Below are positions 1-8,719 of a stretch of 64,000 nt of DNA, one piece after another. Below the pieces are notes generated by a model. It did not search any database. It saw nothing but the letters and a program-made list of their open reading frames with translations, and was not told the origin of the DNA. A program made the position numbers and the translations under genes. This stretch comes from Enterococcus asini ATCC 700915. GTDB taxonomy: Bacteria; Bacillota; Bacilli; Lactobacillales; Enterococcaceae. Each line of letters opens with the position of its first letter. Within the stretch, counting starts at the first letter, position 1. The stretch lies in contig NZ_ASVU01000001.1 in assembly GCF_000407365.1 (NCBI RefSeq), positions 627,001 to 691,000 on the forward strand. The letters are read 5' to 3'.

Positions 1-595
1 CCATATTGGTCAAGCCGTCAGAAGCAATCAGCAAAATATCTCCGGCTTCAGCTGGGATTTCCGTCACGTCCACTTCCACATCCCCGGGCATCCCCACGGA
101 ACGGGTCAGGACATTGCGGCGAGGGTGAACGGCTGCCATTTCCTTCGTGATCTCCCCTTGGCGTACCAATTCATTAACCAAGGAATGATCCTCGGTTAAC
201 TGGGTCAGCTGTCCTTCCCGTACCAAGTAAGCCCGGCTGTCTCCCACATGGGCGATGGTGTAACTCTTGTCAAACACGCCACAGGCCACAATGGTCGTCC
301 CCATGCCGGTAGTCGTCATGTGCTCTTGTCCTTTGTTGTAAATAACGCGATTTTCTTCTTGAATCGTCTGCACCAACCAAGACGCGGTACTTTCTTCTTC
401 ACGAAGGTCGGTTGCCTGCCACAAGCGGCCGATGTCTTCCACAGTGGAGCGACTGGCCAGATCTCCGGCTTGATGCCCTCCCATGCCATCTGCCAGAATC
501 AATAACGGGATTCCCCCTTGATTTTCAAAGGCACCAGCAAAGTCTTGATTACTGCTGCGTTTTTGTCCAATATCGGAACGAAATACGATTTCCAT
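1..595 (-). CDS. stp: PP2C-family serine/threonine phosphatase, C-terminus outside window
   Basis: Metal-dependent protein phosphatase that normally opposes the PASTA kinase PrkC/Stk. The reading frame runs from an ATG at 595 off the left edge, so only the N-terminal part is present. Visible PP2C motifs are the SNQD segment near residue 16, ILADGMGGHQAGD around residues 33-45, the HVGDSRAYL core and IASDGLTNM at the edge; the Asp residues bind the two metals. A GAGGTGAAG ribosome binding site precedes the ATG. It lies 17 bp after rsmB, in the rsmB-stp-prkC order usual for Bacilli, so the kinase gene is expected just to the left. The frame was read by hand from the minus strand. Confidence 0.93.
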   Translation of the reverse strand, partial: MEIVFRSDIGQKRSSNQDFAGAFENQGGIPLLILADGMGGHQAGDLASRSTVEDIGRLWQATDLREEESTASWLVQTIQEENRVIYNKGQEHMTTTGMGTTIVACGVFDKSYTIAHVGDSRAYLVREGQLTQLTEDHSLVNELVRQGEITKEMAAVHPRRNVLTRSVGMPGDVEVDVTEIPAEAGDILLIASDGLTNM

Positions 596-612
596 CTGAT
601 TTCTTCACCTCG

Positions 613-2010
613 TTATACTTTCTTCAGACAGCTGATGAAAAAGCCATCGGTCATGAAACGTTGGGGATAAATGGTTAACATCTCCCCGACAATTGCTTCT
701 TGTACCAGTTCATTAACGGCAATCGGTTGTAATTGAAACTCCGGATGATCCCCTAAAAAGCCGTTGACTACTTGTTGATTTTCCTCAGGAGTAATCGTGC
801 AAGTGCTATACACCAAAAGTCCTCCAGGTTTCAAGGTAGGTGCTACGCTGTCCAAAATTTCCCGTTGAATCGTTGGCAAGCGCTCAAAGTCTGCCGGACG
901 TTTTTGGTACTTAATATCCGGCTTACGACGCATTAGGCCCAATCCCGAACAAGGAGCATCTACTAAAATCCGATCGAAATATGCCGGGCGAAAATGTTCA
1001 GACACCGTGCGGGCATCCAGCTGTTCGGGAAAGGCCACCTCTTCCACGTGTAGCCGTTGGGCATTTTCTTCAATCAGTTTAACCTTTTGCTGGTGGATAT
1101 CCAAGGCTGTGACACTGCCACCGACTTCACTATCCAAAAAAGTAGCGATATGGGTGGTCTTGCCACCGGGAGCGGCACAAGCATCTAAGACTTCATGGTT
1201 TGCTGCTACTTGCAAGGCCGGTGCCACCAACATGGAGCTTTCGTCTTGCACCGTCAGCTTGCCTTCTTTAAACAAGCGACTGCCGGCCAAAAATCCTTTT
1301 TGCGCGACGATCCCATAAGGGGAAACCACACTGGCTACCGCTTCGATGCCTTCTTCGGCCAAGCTTGCGATTGCCGCTTCCCGAGAGATAAAGCGAGTAT
1401 CCACCCGGGCGGAAACATGGCTTGGTTCCAATAAGGAAAGCCCCAGTTTGCGAGTTTCGTCCTCCCCTAATTGAGCCAGTAGTTTTTCCGTCAGCCAACG
1501 GGGCATACTGATTTCAATCGATAAGCGTTCCACTGGGTCTTTGATAGCCTCAAGACTAGGCAAGCCTTGACGCTGAACATTGCGCAAGACCCCATTGACG
1601 AATTTCGCCGCACCGGGATTGCCTCGGAACTTGGCGATTTCCACCGCTTCGTTGATAATACCGTGATCCGGTACTTTGTCCAAATACACCATCTGAAAAA
1701 CCGACAAGCGCAACAATAATCGCACCCAGGTGTCGACTTTCTTAGACTTTTTCAAAAACGGTGATAAATAATAATCCAAAAGCATTTGGCGGGCGATGGT
1801 TCCATAAAGGATTTCCGTCAAAAGCCGGCGATCCTTTTCATTTAATTGCCCCCGCTTCACCACTTCATTGATCAAGAGGTTCGAATAAGCGCCACCTTTT
1901 TCCACGCGCTCTAGGGCTTCTAAAGCAGCTAGGCGAGCGGAACTGGTTAAAGGATGAGCCTTTTTAGGCTGCTTTGGGGCTTTTTTTCTATTTTGATTTG
2001 CTTCAGTCAT
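613..2010 (-). CDS. rsmB: 16S rRNA (cytosine(967)-C(5))-methyltransferase RsmB
   Basis: Methylates C967 of 16S rRNA using S-adenosylmethionine, in the cytoplasm. 465 residues, normal for RsmB/Sun. The N-terminal NusB-like RNA-binding region spans roughly residues 20-155 (SSARLAALEALERVE, then GAAKFVNGVLRN). The methyltransferase domain follows with DACAAPGGKTTH (SAM motif I), DAPCSGLGLMRRKPD with the PCS cysteine, and YSTCTITPEEN with the catalytic TC cysteine. The first 25 residues are Lys-rich and probably disordered. GGGAG sits 6 bp before the ATG. The start overlaps the end of fmt by 8 bp, so the two are translationally coupled. Confidence 0.96.
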   Translation of the reverse strand: MTEANQNRKKAPKQPKKAHPLTSSARLAALEALERVEKGGAYSNLLINEVVKRGQLNEKDRRLLTEILYGTIARQMLLDYYLSPFLKKSKKVDTWVRLLLRLSVFQMVYLDKVPDHGIINEAVEIAKFRGNPGAAKFVNGVLRNVQRQGLPSLEAIKDPVERLSIEISMPRWLTEKLLAQLGEDETRKLGLSLLEPSHVSARVDTRFISREAAIASLAEEGIEAVASVVSPYGIVAQKGFLAGSRLFKEGKLTVQDESSMLVAPALQVAANHEVLDACAAPGGKTTHIATFLDSEVGGSVTALDIHQQKVKLIEENAQRLHVEEVAFPEQLDARTVSEHFRPAYFDRILVDAPCSGLGLMRRKPDIKYQKRPADFERLPTIQREILDSVAPTLKPGGLLVYSTCTITPEENQQVVNGFLGDHPEFQLQPIAVNELVQEAIVGEMLTIYPQRFMTDGFFISCLKKV

Positions 2011-2956
2011 TTGCTACTCCCAACTTTTCTCCCACCGTCACTTGGTGGCCAACGCCATTTAAAAAGGCTTGGATGTTTTGACGACCTTTACCAGCCGGCT
2101 GTAATTCCTCAATGGCTAAAACGGTACCCTCGCCACAAGCTACCCACAATTCTTTTTTTCCTTTGTGGATAATCGTCCCGGGAGCCGCTTCAGTAGTTTC
2201 TGCTAAAGGAGTCGCTCCCCAGAGTTTCCATCGGGCCCCTTGATAAGTGGTAAAAGCGATTGGCCAAGGGCGCATGCCCCGAATTTGGCAGTCGATTAAG
2301 TGAGCGGATTTTGTCCAGTCCACGGCTTCTTGCTCCCGGGTGATATTAGGGGAAAAAGTAACTTCTGCTTCGTCTTGGGGTTCTTTTTCCAATTCGCCTG
2401 CTAAAAGCTGAGGCAAAGTTTCTAATAACAAGTCACGACCTAACAAGCTGAGCTTTTCAAACATGGTCCCTACATCGTCTTTTTGAGTAATCGGCAAGCG
2501 AGCTTGACTATATATCCCGCCGGCATCCATTTTTTTGATCATTTCCATAATGGTAACCCCGGTTTCTTGATCCCCATTCATAATGGCGTAATGCACCGGT
2601 GCGCCCCCACGATACTTCGGCAAAAGAGAGGCATGAACATTGATTGCACCAAACTGTGGCACTTGAAGTAATTTCTCCGGTAAAAACTGGCCGAATGCCG
2701 CCGTGATCAATAAATCTGGCGCAAGCTCAATGATGCGTTCCATTTCTTTTGAGCCACTGATTTTTTCCGGCTGCAAGACTTCTAAGCCCAGCGCTTCCGC
2801 CGCAACTTTTACAGGCGGAGGGGTAATCGTTTTTTTCCGTCCAACTGGGCGATCCGGCTGGGTCACCACGGCTAGAACTTCATATCCGGCCTCCACTAGA
2901 CCTTCCAAAATAGGAACGGAAAAAGCCGGTGTTCCCATAAATACAAGTTTAGTCAT
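2003..2956 (-). CDS. fmt: Methionyl-tRNA formyltransferase
   Basis: Transfers a formyl group from 10-formyl-THF to Met-tRNAi, making the initiator tRNA for bacterial translation. The N-terminal formyltransferase domain has VFMGTPAFSVPIL at the start and the catalytic segment INVHASLLPKYRGGAPVHYAI with its Asn/His pair; an OB-like C-terminal domain follows. The ATG at 2956 is preferred over the in-frame ATG at 2962: GGAGGG is 8 bp from it but almost touches the other, and the family normally begins M-T-K-x-V-F-M-G-T-P. That gives 317 residues. It overlaps def, forming a formylation/deformylation pair. Confidence 0.96.
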   Translation of the reverse strand: MTKLVFMGTPAFSVPILEGLVEAGYEVLAVVTQPDRPVGRKKTITPPPVKVAAEALGLEVLQPEKISGSKEMERIIELAPDLLITAAFGQFLPEKLLQVPQFGAINVHASLLPKYRGGAPVHYAIMNGDQETGVTIMEMIKKMDAGGIYSQARLPITQKDDVGTMFEKLSLLGRDLLLETLPQLLAGELEKEPQDEAEVTFSPNITREQEAVDWTKSAHLIDCQIRGMRPWPIAFTTYQGARWKLWGATPLAETTEAAPGTIIHKGKKELWVACGEGTVLAIEELQPAGKGRQNIQAFLNGVGHQVTVGEKLGVAND

Positions 2957-3440
2957 CTTCATTTCCCTCCATATAGCTTTCTAACTGTTCTTCAGGGATT
3001 CGTTCAATCATCTTTTCCGTAAACAAGACGCCATGTAAATGATCGATTTCATGTTGGATGGCGCGAGCCAAATAATCATAGGCTTCCAGCTCCATCTCGT
3101 CTCCCTCTCGGTCGTAATAGTGTACCAGAATCCGTTTCGCCCGGGCAACTGTGCCGTACACGTGGGTGATACTGAGACAACCTTCCACGTCGATGGTCTC
3201 CCCAGTAGCTTGGACGATGCGGGGATTGATCAATTCGATAATCTCTCCATCCTCTTCTTCCACCACGGCTACTTGTAGATTTTTTCCTACTTGAGGAGCG
3301 GCCAGTCCTACACCGTCATGGGCAATCATGGTGTCTTGCAAGTTATCCAGCAGTTCTTCAACTTCTTCTGTGATTTCTTGAATCGGCCGGGTAACGCTTT
3401 GCAGGCGCTCATCCGGGTGTAATACTAAAGGTAAAATCAT
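2949..3440 (-). CDS. def: Peptide deformylase
   Basis: Removes the formyl group from the N-terminus of nascent proteins. 163 residues. All three deformylase motifs are intact: GVGLAAPQVG (motif I), VEGCLSI with the metal-binding Cys (motif II) and QHEIDHLHG with two metal-binding His and the catalytic Glu (motif III). It looks like the shorter type 1-like form rather than the roughly 185-residue Gram-positive type 2 enzyme; a second deformylase elsewhere in the genome is possible. AAAAGGAG sits well before the ATG. It follows priA by 25 bp and its end overlaps fmt. Confidence 0.95.
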   Translation of the reverse strand: MILPLVLHPDERLQSVTRPIQEITEEVEELLDNLQDTMIAHDGVGLAAPQVGKNLQVAVVEEEDGEIIELINPRIVQATGETIDVEGCLSITHVYGTVARAKRILVHYYDREGDEMELEAYDYLARAIQHEIDHLHGVLFTEKMIERIPEEQLESYMEGNEDD

Positions 3441-3465
3441 GGTTACTCCTTTTCCTAGGTGCTTT

Positions 3466-5880
3466 CTAAATAAAGTTCATCGGTTCATTGTCAATAGAGA
3501 CTAAGAGCCCTTGGCGCAAATCTTGCTGACTGGCCACCAAAATTTGTTCCAAAGCGCCTTGTAAGCGGGGTTCTTTTTTATACTTTAAAATCAATTGATA
3601 GTAATAACGATTTTTTACTCGAGCCACATTTCCTGGGGTTGGCCCGAGAAAGATGGTTTGTGGGGAAAGCTGTTTACTTAATTCATTGGTCAGAGCAAAG
3701 ATTTTTTGCGCCGCTTTTTGTTCCTCTTCATGACTCACCGTGATCTTCACCGTGAAGTAATAAGGAGGATAGCCGCTTTGATGCCGAATAAACATTTCTT
3801 GTTGGTAAAAAGCTTCGTAATCTTGGCGCTGGGCCAACTGAATCGCGTAATGCTCTGGATTAAAGGTTTGAATCAAAACTTCCCCAGCTTTTTGGGCGCG
3901 TCCGGCACGACCACTCACTTGAGTTAGTAATTGGAACGTTCGCTCACTGGCGCGAAAATCCGGTAAATTCAAAGCGGTATCCGCATTAAGCACCCCGACT
4001 AAGGTGATGTCGGGAAAGTCCAGTCCTTTGGCAATCATCTGAGTGCCCAATAAAATCTGAGCTTTTTTCTCCCCAAAGGCCCGCAAAATCCGTTCATGAG
4101 CTCCTTTTTTGCGGGTCGTATCCACATCCATGCGCAAAATCTTGGCTTCTGGAAACAATCCCTGGAGTTCTTCTTGGACCTTTTGCGTGCCCGTGCCGTA
4201 ATAGCGGATTTTGCGACTGCCACATTCAGGACACTTCTGGGGAATCGCTTCTTCATGACCGCAGTAATGACAGCGCAAGCGTTTGACGTCCATGTGCAAA
4301 GTCAGAGAAATATCGCAATTAGGACAGTCCACCACGTGACCACAATCCCGACACATAACAAAGGAAGAATAGCCCCGGCGATTAAGCAACAGCACAATTT
4401 GCTCGTCTTTGGCTAGTCGGTCGGCAATTTTTTCTTTCAAGACTTGGGAAAAGTTCCCGGGATTTTTGTGACTGTATTCTGCCTTCATATCCACGATATC
4501 CACAGTGGGTAGATTAGCCTCAGGATTTGCTCGTTCCCGCAGGCGCAGCAATGTGTAGACATTTTTTTGCGCCCGGGCCCGAGATTCCAAAGAAGGTGTG
4601 GCACTGCCGAGAACTACGGGACAGTGATGGTACTTTCCTCGCCAAATGGCCAAATCTCGGGCGTGATAGCGGGGCGTTTCTTCTTGTTTATACGTCGCTT
4701 CGTGTTCTTCATCCACGATAATCAAGCCGATGTCTTGTAAAGGAGCAAAAATTGCTGAGCGGGCACCTACCACGACTTTGGCTTCTCCTCGTTCGATTTT
4801 GCGCCATTCATCGTAACGCTCACCTTGAGACAAAGCGCTGTGAAGTACCGCTACCGCATCCCCTAAACGGCTCTTAAAACGCTCCACCATTTGCGGAGTC
4901 AAAGCGATTTCCGGCACCAACATAATGGCACTCTTGCCGGCTTCAATGACTTGGGCGATGCTTTGCAGATAAACCTCCGTCTTGCCGCTTCCGGTAATTC
5001 CTTCTAATAAAAAGGTCCGAGCTTCTTTGGCGTCCCCGGCTGCTTGAATCGCTTGAACTGCCACCTGCTGGTCCCCGTTTAGCTCTAACGCATGAGTCTG
5101 GGCAAACTCACGATGGGCGTAAGGGTCCCGGTAAGTCTCGACTTCTGTGAAACGTAACCAACCATTTTCTGCCCCTTGATTCAGTACACTGGTGGAAATT
5201 CCTTGCTCTTTGTAATGCTTCACCGGCAGACTCGCTTTGGTTGTCGCCAACATGGTCAGAAGCTGGGCTTGGCGCAAAGCGGTTTTCTTTAGTTCTCCCC
5301 GGGCTTCTTCGGCAGCTGTTGGTGAGAGCAGCGGCGTCACTAAGCGGGTGGTTTTGACTTTATTTTTCGTATGTACATCGTAGCGTAGGTTTACGGCTCC
5401 GGCTTGGCGCAAAGAAAGTAAGGTTCCGAGTTTTCCCGTAGCCTGAGCGGCCAACCAGTCCAACTCCCCTGACGCATCAAAGAGCTCCCTAACTCCAGCT
5501 TCCTTGGCAGCTTCAGCATCTTGTAAGACCAAAGTCTTTTGGTACTCTGCCTTCATCACACTAGGGAGCATCGTCTGCAAGCAAGTAATCTTAAAAGCAA
5601 AAGTGGTTTCTTTCATGTAATCGGCTAGGGCTAAGAGCTCGTCATTTAAAACCGGCTCCAAATCCAAAGCCCGGGTGATGTCTTTTGTCTGCTCTTGCTT
5701 TTCTCCGGTAAAAAGGCTCATGATAAAGCCTTGAATGTGGCGATTGCCTTTGCCAAAAGGTACTTCCACTCGCATTCCCGCACTCAATAAGCCGTGTAAA
5801 TCTTCAGGGATGCGATAGGTAAATGGCTGATCGGTTTGCATGGCCGGTACGTCGACAATCACCTCAGCGTATTCCTCCAT
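3466..5880 (-). CDS. priA: Primosomal protein N', replication restart helicase PriA
   Basis: 3'-to-5' DNA helicase that reloads the replisome at stalled forks. About 804 residues. In order: the N-terminal 3'-DNA-binding domain (AEVIVDVPAMQTDQPFTYRIP), Walker A GITGSGKTE, DEEH box in IIVDEEHEATYKQ, then a cysteine-rich zinc region with CRDCGHVVDCPNC and CHYCGHEE...CPECGS, and the C-terminal helicase motifs LLGTQMIAKGLDFPD and QVSGRAGRA. The frame stays open 14 codons further upstream, but the start at 5880 is chosen because GAGGAGGG lies 6 bp before it and MEEYAEVIV matches the family start. Confidence 0.96.
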   Translation of the reverse strand: MEEYAEVIVDVPAMQTDQPFTYRIPEDLHGLLSAGMRVEVPFGKGNRHIQGFIMSLFTGEKQEQTKDITRALDLEPVLNDELLALADYMKETTFAFKITCLQTMLPSVMKAEYQKTLVLQDAEAAKEAGVRELFDASGELDWLAAQATGKLGTLLSLRQAGAVNLRYDVHTKNKVKTTRLVTPLLSPTAAEEARGELKKTALRQAQLLTMLATTKASLPVKHYKEQGISTSVLNQGAENGWLRFTEVETYRDPYAHREFAQTHALELNGDQQVAVQAIQAAGDAKEARTFLLEGITGSGKTEVYLQSIAQVIEAGKSAIMLVPEIALTPQMVERFKSRLGDAVAVLHSALSQGERYDEWRKIERGEAKVVVGARSAIFAPLQDIGLIIVDEEHEATYKQEETPRYHARDLAIWRGKYHHCPVVLGSATPSLESRARAQKNVYTLLRLRERANPEANLPTVDIVDMKAEYSHKNPGNFSQVLKEKIADRLAKDEQIVLLLNRRGYSSFVMCRDCGHVVDCPNCDISLTLHMDVKRLRCHYCGHEEAIPQKCPECGSRKIRYYGTGTQKVQEELQGLFPEAKILRMDVDTTRKKGAHERILRAFGEKKAQILLGTQMIAKGLDFPDITLVGVLNADTALNLPDFRASERTFQLLTQVSGRAGRAQKAGEVLIQTFNPEHYAIQLAQRQDYEAFYQQEMFIRHQSGYPPYYFTVKITVSHEEEQKAAQKIFALTNELSKQLSPQTIFLGPTPGNVARVKNRYYYQLILKYKKEPRLQGALEQILVASQQDLRQGLLVSIDNEPMNFI

Positions 5881-6008
5881 AGTATCCCTCCTCGAAAATT
5901 TTTCTTCTATTATTGTACCCAAAAAACGTCCTTTTGTCTGTAGCGGGAAATCCGCTCTAGGACGGGCTTTTCTGTCACAATCTTATTTTTGCTTGTAGTC
6001 AGCAAGAA

Positions 6009-6048
6009 ACCAGAAGAATTTTCTATGATCATAGAAAGCTCTTCTGGT
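6009..6048 (-). terminator. Hairpin between rpoZ and priA, possible weak terminator
   Basis: ACCAGAAGA and TCTTCTGGT form a 9-bp stem that encloses a second perfect palindrome, TTTCTATGATCATAGAAA. Minus-strand transcription would leave only TTTCTT after it, so if it terminates it does so weakly. It sits in a 200-bp gap that interrupts an otherwise tight operon, so it may also be a partial terminator or a processing site. Confidence 0.45.
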
Positions 6049-6081
6049 CTTTTGGCATTTATAGCGGTCTCAGTGGACTGC

Positions 6082-6387
6082 TTAGATTTTTTGTTCTTTG
6101 CGAATGCGGGTTTCCAATTCTTTGGTTTTTAACTCTTCTTGGTTTTTCCGTTCGTCTTCTTGCAATTTAATCCGCGCCCGTTTGATTTCAGGATGAGGAT
6201 CATTGATGACGGTTTCCGCTTCTATTTCTTCCAAAGCTTGACCAACACTTTTCACGGATTCAAAAGATTCCAAAGTTGGTTTTGATCCAGCGTCCAATTC
6301 ATGGGCCCGTTTGCTGGCTAAGATAACTAAAGAATATTTGGAATTCACCCGGTCTAACAACTTATCGATTGAAGGTTTTAACATCAT
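6082..6387 (-). CDS. rpoZ: DNA-directed RNA polymerase omega subunit
   Basis: Small subunit that helps fold and stabilise the beta' subunit of RNA polymerase. 101 residues, starting [12 protein letters not shown]; the conserved core is [17 protein letters not shown], and the C-terminal third is a charged helix rich in Glu, Lys and Arg. It begins 4 bp after the gmk stop, with GGAG inside the end of gmk as its ribosome binding site, so it is coupled to gmk. The first or second Met could be used. The gmk-rpoZ-priA order is standard in Bacilli. Confidence 0.95.
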   Translation of the reverse strand: MMLKPSIDKLLDRVNSKYSLVILASKRAHELDAGSKPTLESFESVKSVGQALEEIEAETVINDPHPEIKRARIKLQEDERKNQEELKTKELETRIRKEQKI

Positions 6388-6391
6388 AAGC

Positions 6392-7054
<663 letters not shown>

Positions 7055-7141
7055 CTATACTTGTTTCTCTATTTTGCACTTTTTTCGCGAAAGTTTCAAG
7101 GGCCTGTTGCAATCCCGGAAAGAATCTTTACTTTTGAAGGC

Positions 7142-7423
7142 TTAAAACCCCATGTTGGACAAAGTGTTGATCACATTGGTCAACTCGTCTTTCCGTGTCT
7201 GGGCTTCTTCAATGGGATCTTTCACCTCTTCAATGTCGATTCGCGCCAATAACTTCCGAGCAATCACCACATAAGCGTCATTTACCAATAGTTGCAATTC
7301 TTCCTCGGTCACTTTGGTACAGGCATCTTGCCACGCATCGAAAGGTTCCTTGTCAGAAGGCACCGTCCGCTTGATCACTGCTCGCCCACTAACGCCGTGG
7401 AATGTCACATCATAGTATTTCAT
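7142..7423 (-). CDS. Conserved small protein of unknown function, 93 aa
   Basis: I do not recognise a characterised family. The protein starts MKYYDVTFHGVSG, is about 93 residues, acidic in its second half (IEEVKDPIEEAQTRKDE), has no signal peptide or membrane segment, and looks like a small cytosolic alpha/beta protein. The start at 7423 is preferred over upstream in-frame codons because AAAGGAGCGAGG stands directly before it. It lies between yicC and gmk on the same strand, so a link to nucleotide or RNA metabolism is possible but unsupported. Confidence 0.75.
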   Translation of the reverse strand: MKYYDVTFHGVSGRAVIKRTVPSDKEPFDAWQDACTKVTEEELQLLVNDAYVVIARKLLARIDIEEVKDPIEEAQTRKDELTNVINTLSNMGF

Positions 7424-7520
7424 CTGCCTCGCTCCTTTGTCACTTTTCTTCATTATAACTGGGGGCTGCGCTTTTGACGAAGAATAACCATTGGTAAAAC
7501 TGGCATCAAAGACAAGGCCA

Positions 7521-7568
7521 GACAAAAAACTCCCCTAAGACCAACTGGCGACTGATCTTAGGGGAGTT
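7521..7568 (-). terminator. Intrinsic terminator after yicC
   Basis: ACTCCCCTAAGA (7529-7540) and TCTTAGGGGAGT (7556-7567) form a 12-bp perfect stem. On the minus strand it is followed by a run of six T. It ends the unit of the YicC-like gene. Confidence 0.85.
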
Positions 7569-7579
7569 TGCTTCAAAGC

Positions 7580-8467
7580 TTATTCGACATTTTGAACTTG
7601 TTCGCGAATTTTTTCTACGGTGGTTTTCATTAAGACGACTAGTTCTTTGATTTCAATGGCACTCGACTTCGAACCAATGGTATTGATTTCCCGATTGCAT
7701 TCTTGAATCAAGAAATCCAACTCCCGGCCCACGGGCTCGTCTTTTGCCAACAAGCGATCAAAGTTTTGCAAGTGAATAGCCAAACGATCGATTTCTTCTT
7801 GGATGTCTCCTCGTTCCAATTGAATCGCTAGTTCCGTTAACAAACGTTCTTGATCCACGGTTTCCTGAAGATAATCTTGCAATTTCTTTTCAAATCGTTC
7901 CTTGAATTCCCCTTGATACAAGGCCACAAAAGACTGTAAGCGAGCTAAGGCAGTGGCGATTTGCTCACGATTTTCTACCATGACGGCTGCCAAGGCTTGT
8001 CCTTCTTGTGCTCGATTGGCTGCATTTTGCTCTGCCGCTGTCGTCACCGCTGCAATCAATAACTCCCCTAAGCTCTCATCGTCGTCTTTTGCTTCCGTGA
8101 TTTCCACAAAGTCCGGTAACGTCACAATCTGCTCCAAAATGACTTTGGGCTCGAGGTCTACTACCCCATAGCGAGCTTGGCCTTCTTTTTGCAATGATTC
8201 GACCAACTGATCCACCAAATCCCAGTGAATCGCGACTTCTTTACCTGCATCGCTGACTTCTTTCACGGTGACAAAGACATCCACCCGACCTCTAGGCAAG
8301 CGTTCCTTAATGATTTTCCGTATTTCCTGCTCATAGGCATTCACTTGTTTCGGACTGCGTAATTGAATATCTAAAAAACGATGATTGACGCTTTTGATCT
8401 CGACTTCCACGGTATAGCGCTGATTTTCCGCAACGCCACGACCAAAGCCTGTCATACTTTTCAACAA
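7580..8467 (-). CDS. YicC/YloC-family endoribonuclease
   Basis: 295-residue protein of the YicC family, whose members are RNases that take part in RNA turnover. Hallmarks are the N-terminal SMTGFGRG motif, the SVNHRFLDIQLRSP segment, and a C-terminal DUF1732-type helical region ending RELDFLIQECNREINTIGSKS...IKELVVLMKTTVEKIREQVQNVE, which is very typical of the family. The start is probably a TTG at 8467 (TTG-TTG-AAA-AGT-ATG), 9 bp after GGAG; the first ATG is at codon 5. It sits upstream of gmk in transcription order, as in many Firmicutes. Confidence 0.9.
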   Translation of the reverse strand: MLKSMTGFGRGVAENQRYTVEVEIKSVNHRFLDIQLRSPKQVNAYEQEIRKIIKERLPRGRVDVFVTVKEVSDAGKEVAIHWDLVDQLVESLQKEGQARYGVVDLEPKVILEQIVTLPDFVEITEAKDDDESLGELLIAAVTTAAEQNAANRAQEGQALAAVMVENREQIATALARLQSFVALYQGEFKERFEKKLQDYLQETVDQERLLTELAIQLERGDIQEEIDRLAIHLQNFDRLLAKDEPVGRELDFLIQECNREINTIGSKSSAIEIKELVVLMKTTVEKIREQVQNVE

Positions 8468-8481
8468 ACGACTCGTCTCCT

Positions 8482-8697
8482 TTACATCTCTTTTAAAGCA
8501 CTTTTCAAAGCTTCGAATTCCTCGTTGCTTAAGGTGACTCCCTTGCCCATCTTTTCATGGTTAGGGGCCCAGTCCCGAATGTCAAACTTCGCCGGCCGGC
8601 CATTCCAGCTGACTAAGTTGAATTCCTTGCGCCAGCCTTTGGGATTCTCCGATAAAACGGCTATTTCCTCTAAAATTTCGTATTGAAAGTCTGCCAT
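8482..8697 (-). CDS. YdbC/PC4-like ssDNA-binding protein
   Basis: 71-residue protein resembling Lactococcus YdbC, a PC4-fold protein that binds single-stranded nucleic acid. It has the expected pattern: two-strand start (FQYEILEEIAVLS), GWRKEFNLVSWNGRPAKFDIRDW, then MGKGVTLSNEEFEALKSAL, where the GxTLTxxE-like turn leads into the dimerising helix. GGAGGAAG precedes the ATG. It lies 14 bp before the YicC-like gene and may be cotranscribed with it, which fits a role in RNA or DNA handling. Confidence 0.85.
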   Translation of the reverse strand: MADFQYEILEEIAVLSENPKGWRKEFNLVSWNGRPAKFDIRDWAPNHEKMGKGVTLSNEEFEALKSALKEM

Positions 8698-8719
8698 CTT
8701 TCTTCCTCCTGTTCACTTC

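Noticed and set aside
4035-4416. Open frames of 70-106 codons opposite or inside priA
   Set aside because: They are shadows of the priA frame without ribosome binding sites or domain patterns.
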